Shown: piece after piece, positions 58,530 to 64,000 of the stretch
Position numbering within the stretch: the stretch's first letter is position 1
How the letters are laid out: each line of letters starts with the position of its first letter
Origin: Calliphora vicina
Taxonomy: Eukaryota; Arthropoda; Insecta; Diptera; Calliphoridae
Length of the DNA stretch: 64,000 nt
Direction of reading: 5' to 3'
NCBI RefSeq assembly: GCF_958450345.1
Contig: NC_088781.1
Span: 124,880,431-124,944,430 of the forward strand
Notes under the pieces: model-generated
What the model saw: only the letters and a program-made list of their open reading frames with translations
Told to the model about the DNA's origin: nothing
Databases searched by the model: none
Program-made: the position numbers and the translations under genes

Positions 58530-59780
58530 ACGTGGATCTTCTATACAAAATTTAAGACACTGATCGTGGTTCTTTTAAAACAAAAATTTAAGGAATGATT
58601 TTGATCGTGGCTCTTTTAACACAAAAATTTAAGAAATGACATTGATCGTGGTTCTTTTGTAAAGAAAATTTAAGGAATGACATTGATCGTGGTTCTTTTG
58701 TAAACGAAAATTTAAGAAACTGATCGTGGTTCTTTTAAAACGAATATTTAAGAAACTGATCGTGGTTCCTATTTAAGGCACTGATCGTGGTACTTTGAAA
58801 CTGCAATCGTGGTTCTTTTATAAATACAATTTAAGGTACTGATCGTGGTTCTTTTAAAATGCAATCGTTGTTCTTTTATAAAGACAATTTAAGGCACTGA
58901 TCGTGCTTCTTTTAAACTGCAATCGTGGTTCTTTTATAAAGACAATTTAAGGCACTGATCGTGGTTCTTTAAAACTGCAATCGTGGTTATTTTATAAAGA
59001 CAATTTAAGGCACTGATCGTGGTTCTTTAAAACTGCAATCGTGGTTATTTTATAAAGACAATTTAAGGCACTGATCGTGGTTCTTTAAAACTGCAATCGT
59101 GGTTATTTTATAAAGACAATTTAAGGCACTGATCGTGGTTCTTTAAAACTGCAATCGTGGTTATTTTATAAAGACAATTTAAGGCACTGATCGTGCTTCT
59201 TTTAAACTGCAATCGTGGTTCTTTTATAAAGACAATTTAAGGCACTGATCGTGGTTCTTTAAAACTGCAATCGTGGTTATTTTATAAAGACAATTTAAGG
59301 CACTGATCGTGGTTCTTTAAAACTGCAATCGTGGTTATTTTATAAAGACAATTTAAGGCACTGATCGTGGTTCTTTAAAACTGCAATCGTGGTTATTTTA
59401 TAAAGACAATTTAAGGCACTGATCGTGGTTCTTTAAAACTGCAATCGTGGTTCTTTTATAAAGACAATTTAAGGCATTGATCGTGGTTCTTTAAAACTGC
59501 AATCGTGGTTCTTTTATAAAGACAATTTAAGGCACTGATCGTGGTTCTTTAAAACTGCAATCGTGGTTCTTTTATAAAGACAATTTAACAAACTGATCGT
59601 GGTTCTTTTATAAAGACAATTTAACAAACTGATCGTGGTTCTTTTATAAAGACAATTTAACAAACTGATCGTGGTTCTTTTATAAAGACAATTTAACAAA
59701 CTGATCGTGGTTCTTTTATAAAGACAATTTAACAAACTGATCGTGTTTCTTTTATAAGGAAAATTTCTTTTAAAAATAAA
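58530..59780. repeat. 58-bp and 36-bp CTGATCGTGGTTC tandem array
   Basis: The 58-bp unit is GGCACTGATCGTGGTTCTTT, AAAACTGCAATCGTGGTTAT, TTTATAAAGACAATTTAA. About 13 units from 58780 to 59575, many identical. From 59576 to 59755 it switches to a 36-bp unit (CAAACTGATCGTGGTTCTTT, TATAAAGACAATTTAA), five copies. Left margin units (58530-58780) are irregular. The 36-bp part keeps a frame open on the minus strand (12-residue repeats), an artefact of the period. Confidence 0.93.
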
Positions 59781-61690
59781 ATATATGACACTGATTTTTT
59801 CTAAACAGCAATTGTGGTGCTTTTGCTTCTTTTCTTTTCTTAAACAGAAATTGTGGCTTTTATATAGAAAATTTAAGACACTGACCAAGGTTCTTTCAAT
59901 ATTTAGGACACTGATCGTAATTGTAATTGTTGTTATTTTATATAGAGAATTTAAGAAACTGATTTTCTTTTTTTAAAATCAATCGTGTAATTTGCTAGTT
60001 TTATAACATCTTATGTCCTGCAACATTTATTCATTCACATGTAAGTATGTATAGCTATAATTCGAACAAACTTAGGACTGATACAATGAAATTTTGTAGT
60101 ACATTTCTGCCTCAGCTATCAGGCAGGATTCAAATGAGTGGGTAAAATGTAGATATGTATAGATAGATGCCTGTGTATGTAAAATACTAATGATATCACT
60201 TGCAGTTTTCCATTTATACTTACTTGCTTGCTTCATTTCAATTGTTCATATGCTGTGTATACGAAACGTAACGTTCGTTCGTTATTGTCATTGACCACTA
60301 TTGACCACCACTAGCACCATCATCACCCTTCTTTTCTCTCTTGCTACCTTTTTGTTAGTTTCTCTAGATGCCAGCAACGTACACTGTATTCGCAAGACCC
60401 ACAAAATATGGTTATGTTTAAAATTTTTTTCGGGGAGTTGGGGGTTTATCGTTTTTTTTTCAATTTTCCCTGTACATTTCATTGTTTAGTGTTTGTAGTG
60501 AACTCACGGTTTTTAGTTTAGCTTTTTTGGGGTATTGCTAACATTTAATGTCTAATTCATTTCAGTTCGTTTCTGTTTTGTTGCTCAACGTCATCATTGG
60601 GGACTATTTAATACAGTTTACCGAAAAATATTTCGTTTATTGTGTGTTACACAATTAAAAGAGGCCCTCAGCAAATTAGTGAAGGGTTTTTATTCGGGAT
60701 GAGAGTGAGAGAGGGTGCCTTGTAGCTTTCAAATTATGATGTTTGATATTTTGTCAATAATCATTTTATAAGATGCCTGCCACATCATATGTTTGTTCTT
60801 GTATCCCACAATCTCTCAATATATATTGAGAGAGAGAGAATCAATGATTGGGGTTGTAATTCCTTGGGATTTGGGACGAAGGAGAAATTGTTTAGGTAGT
60901 TTTTGTAAGTGGCAATAAAAATGAAATTTGTTTTCAATTGTAAGTGTTTAAGAATTAAACATTTTTGGGTTGTAATATAATTTGCACTAAAATAAAAGGA
61001 ATTTTCTTTTTATGTATGGCAATATTCAAATACTCAAATATTTCTCTACTAACCAATAGTTAATTTTTAAAAATTGTCTAAAAACTCTTTGACACATTAA
61101 ACCTATAATATATAAACAGCTTCTGCTGTTACATGATCTTGTAAAATAATACACCTCGCTTTTTAATATAGGGAATATTTTATACTCTTTCCAGTATCCT
61201 TAATGTTTGTAACTTTTTCCCTTAATTTATTTTTCATATTTTCATGTAAAAATTGTGGCTTTATAGCTACATCACCACAAATATTGCAAACATGTTTAAT
61301 TTAAATAGCTTTAACACATTTTTTAACTTGTATATGACGTTTTATTTTACCCCCCATAAATTGAAAAATAATAATAAAAAAAAACTTGCAAAAATCCGCT
61401 AAAAATTAATGCAAACAAAAAAGCACAGGAAGCCGTGCGAAAAAACCAATACCAAAGGGAAACATGGCGTATAAAAATGCAAAAAAAAAAACGAGTAACC
61501 ATATATGTTAACAATTTCATTAACAACATGGGAGTAAAACAGGAGGACCCAAAAGAATTAAAACAAAATTTGAAAAGGAAAACAATTTGAAAAGACATAC
61601 AGTAAAGTAAAACTGGAAGGTCAGCTTGAAAATGATTTGCTAAGGGAATGATTTAAAATCAGTATAAATCTTTTATAGACTACTTGAGAC
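59781..61690. other. Mostly unique intron sequence
   Basis: 59781-59990 are fading array units. 60000-61690 looks unique; a TATATATTGAGAGAGAGAGA stretch lies at 60819. The frame at 61347-61598 has no motif. Confidence 0.4.
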
Positions 61691-64000
61691 TTTAGAGGTC
61701 AAAGGTCATTTAGTCGTAGTTCTTTCTACACAGTACTTGTGGGTATTTTAGAACGAAACTTTAAGACTTTGATAGTGGATTTTTAAACTACAATCTTGTG
61801 TCATTTATAGAACAAACTTAAGACAGTAATCGAGGTTATTTTTAAGGATAATTAGGGGGTCTCTTATAAAAAAGGTTTAACCCTTAAATGCATGATTTTT
61901 ACTTTTATTTTTCTATATAGTATCAAATATTAGTTGATTTTTATTTATTATATTTAATTTAGCTTTAGTTTGATTTAGAATTTCGTTAGCTGAAACTATT
62001 CGTACTCCATTTGATTTTTCTGAATAAGAATCTGAATTAGTATCAAGCTTATATTCGTCTAAAATTAAGTGGAACTGGAATGTAGACAATTGGCAACAAT
62101 ATGCATTAAAGGGTTAAGATGTTATTCGTGGTCCTTTTAAACTGCACAATTTTATGCACTGATCGCGTTTTGTGGTTCTTTGATCAACAAAATTTAAGAA
62201 ACTGATTCTTTTAAACTACAATCGTGGTTATTGTAACCTGGAATTTGTACTGATCGTGGTTCTTATAATCTACAATTGTGGTTCTTTTATAAAGAAAATT
62301 GATAGCACTGATCGTGGTTCTTGTAAACTGGAATTTTGGTTATTTTTTAAAGAAAATTTAGGAAGGCACTGATCGTGATTCTTGTAACGGCAATCGTAGT
62401 TCTTTTATTGAGAAAATTTAAGGCACTGATCGTGATTACTGTAACGGCAATTGTTGTTCTTTTGTTACGAAAATTTAAGGCACTGATCGCGATACTATTG
62501 AACTGGATCTTGGTTATTTTATAAATAATATCAAGGACAATGATCGTGATTCTTTTAACTGCGATTTGGTTTATTTTATAACTAATATTAAGGACACTGA
62601 TCGTGGTACTTTTAAATTTGTATTGCGGTTACGTTATTTAAGTTACGAAAATTTAAGGCACTGATCGCAATACTATTGAACCGGATCTTGGTTATTTTAT
62701 AAATAATATCAAGGACAATGATCGTGATTCTATTAACTGCGATTTTGTTTATTTTATAACTAATATTAAGGACACTGATCGTGGTTCTTTTAAAGTTGTA
62801 TTGTGGTTCTTTTATTACAACAATTTAAGGATCTGATCGTGATTCTATTACACTGCTATCTTGTTTATTTTTTTAACTAATATTAAGGACACTGACCGTG
62901 TTTCTTTTAAAGTTGTATTGTGGTTCTTTTATTACAAAAATTTAAGGATCTGATCGTGATTCTATTACACTGCGATATTGGTTATTTTATAACTAATATT
63001 AAGGACACTGATCGTGGTTATTTTAAAGTTGTGTTTTGGTTCTGTTACTGATTTAGTTCTTATAAACTCCTATTGTGGTTCTTTTATCAAGATTATTTAA
63101 GGCACTTATTATGGTTGTGTGACACTGCAATCGAGATTCTTTTGTCAACAACATTTTAGGCACTGATCGTGGTTCTTTAAAACTTCTATTGTGATTCATT
63201 TAAGGCACTGATCATGATTCTTTGAAATTCCAATCGTGGATCATTTATCAATAACATGTAAGGCACTGATCCTTGATATTTTAAATTACTATCGTGGTTC
63301 GTTTATCAAGAACATTTAAGGCACTGATCGCTGTTTATATAAACTGTAATTCTGATTATTTTATAATGAATATTTAAAGCAGTGGTTCGTGGTTTTTGAA
63401 AAATGCAATTGATGTTCTTTTATTATGCTAATTTATGGCACTGATCGTGATTCTTGTAAACCGCATTTGTAGTTCTTTATCAAGAAAATTTAAGGCACTG
63501 ATCGTAGATCATTTGAACTGCCATCGTATTTTTATTGTCAAGAAAATGTAAAGCACTGATTTCAGTCACTGACTGCGGTTTCTAAAAACTGTAATTTTGA
63601 TTCTTTTATAATGAACATTTAAGGAAGTGATCGTGATTCTTGAAAAATGCAATTGAAGTTATTTTATCAAGCGAATTTAAGGCACTGATCGTAGATCTTT
63701 TGAACTACCATGGTATTTTTTATCAGGAAAATGTAAGACACTGATCTTGTTACTTTTATGCCGTTATCGTGGAGGTCTTAAACATCAAATTTGTAACTGT
63801 GATCGTGGATGTTTGAAGCAGCAATCATTGGTCTTTTATAAAGAAAATTTAAAGCACTGATCATGGAAAACTTAAGACTCTGGTCGTAGATCATTTGAAC
63901 TGCCATCGTTTTTTTATTGTCAAGAAAATGTAAAGCACTGATTTAAGTCACTGATTGCGGTTTCTATAAACTGTAATTTTGATTCTTTTATAATGAACAT
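61691..64000. repeat. Degenerate continuation of the GATCGTGGTTC array, to window end
   Basis: Units like GGCACTGATCGTG(G/A)TTCTT, then AAACTGCAAT and CTTTTAT(C/A)AAGAAAATTTAA, about 55-60 bp, repeat to the right edge with much divergence. A larger duplication is visible: 62460-62620 and 62650-62790 both read TTACGAAAATTTAAGGCACTG...GGATCTTGGTTATTTTATAA. Also 63480-63660 resembles 63880-64000. The array continues beyond the window. Confidence 0.85.

Noticed and set aside
59514..59888. Minus-strand frame with a 12-residue repeat (CLYKRTTISLLN)
   Set aside because: It lies in the 36-bp satellite; 36 is a multiple of three, so any frame without a stop stays open. No start context or domain.

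Overview
The window looks like nuclear DNA from a fly (Diptera, Cyclorrhapha, probably a calyptrate such as a blow fly). It is very A+T-rich, has short GT-AG introns, and carries a protein clearly orthologous to Drosophila sip1/TFIP11. It also holds many INE-1/DINE-1-like (Helentron-related) repeats and Tc1/mariner, hAT and MITE-type elements. I see no bacterial or viral gene organisation. Coding sequence is a small fraction of the 64 kb.

Layout: (1) 1-2130 holds the first coding exon (minus strand) of a family-49 glycosyltransferase (B4GAT1-like). Its first intron runs off the left edge and is filled with repeats. (2) 2130-18400 is intergenic and consists of nested mobile elements, several with exact boundaries: a 677-bp hAT-type element (8-bp target duplication), a 1400-bp TIR element (4-bp duplication ATAT), small TA-flanked MITEs and many DINE-1-like copies. 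(3) 18476-22058 is a complete five-exon sip1/TFIP11 gene on the minus strand, 863 codons, with a G-patch domain. (4) 22060-26730 holds a Tc1 relic, a GTACC-rich repeat also found inverted near 400-960, a fold-back element, and an 82-bp satellite that has absorbed the end of that fold-back element. (5) 26730-27834 looks like a promoter, 5' UTR and three-codon first coding exon (M-V-Q, then GTAAGT) of a plus-strand gene I cannot name. (6) From 27835 to the right edge I find no convincing host exon; this is best read as one very large intron, at least 36 kb. It holds an intact DD37E Tc1/mariner-superfamily transposon (39833-41130), a truncated second copy, mariner, non-LTR and hAT relics, and about nine A+T-rich tandem arrays. 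Several of these arrays are built on perfect or near-perfect palindromes.

The three host genes do not form an obvious pathway: a Golgi glycosyltransferase, a spliceosome-disassembly factor, and an unknown gene with a giant first intron. The most unusual content is the set of palindromic tandem arrays at 36.4-39.5 and 42.4-44.6 kb, the 58/36-bp array at 56.7-64 kb, and the satellite beside the putative promoter. Statements on gene families come from recognising motifs by eye; no database search was run.
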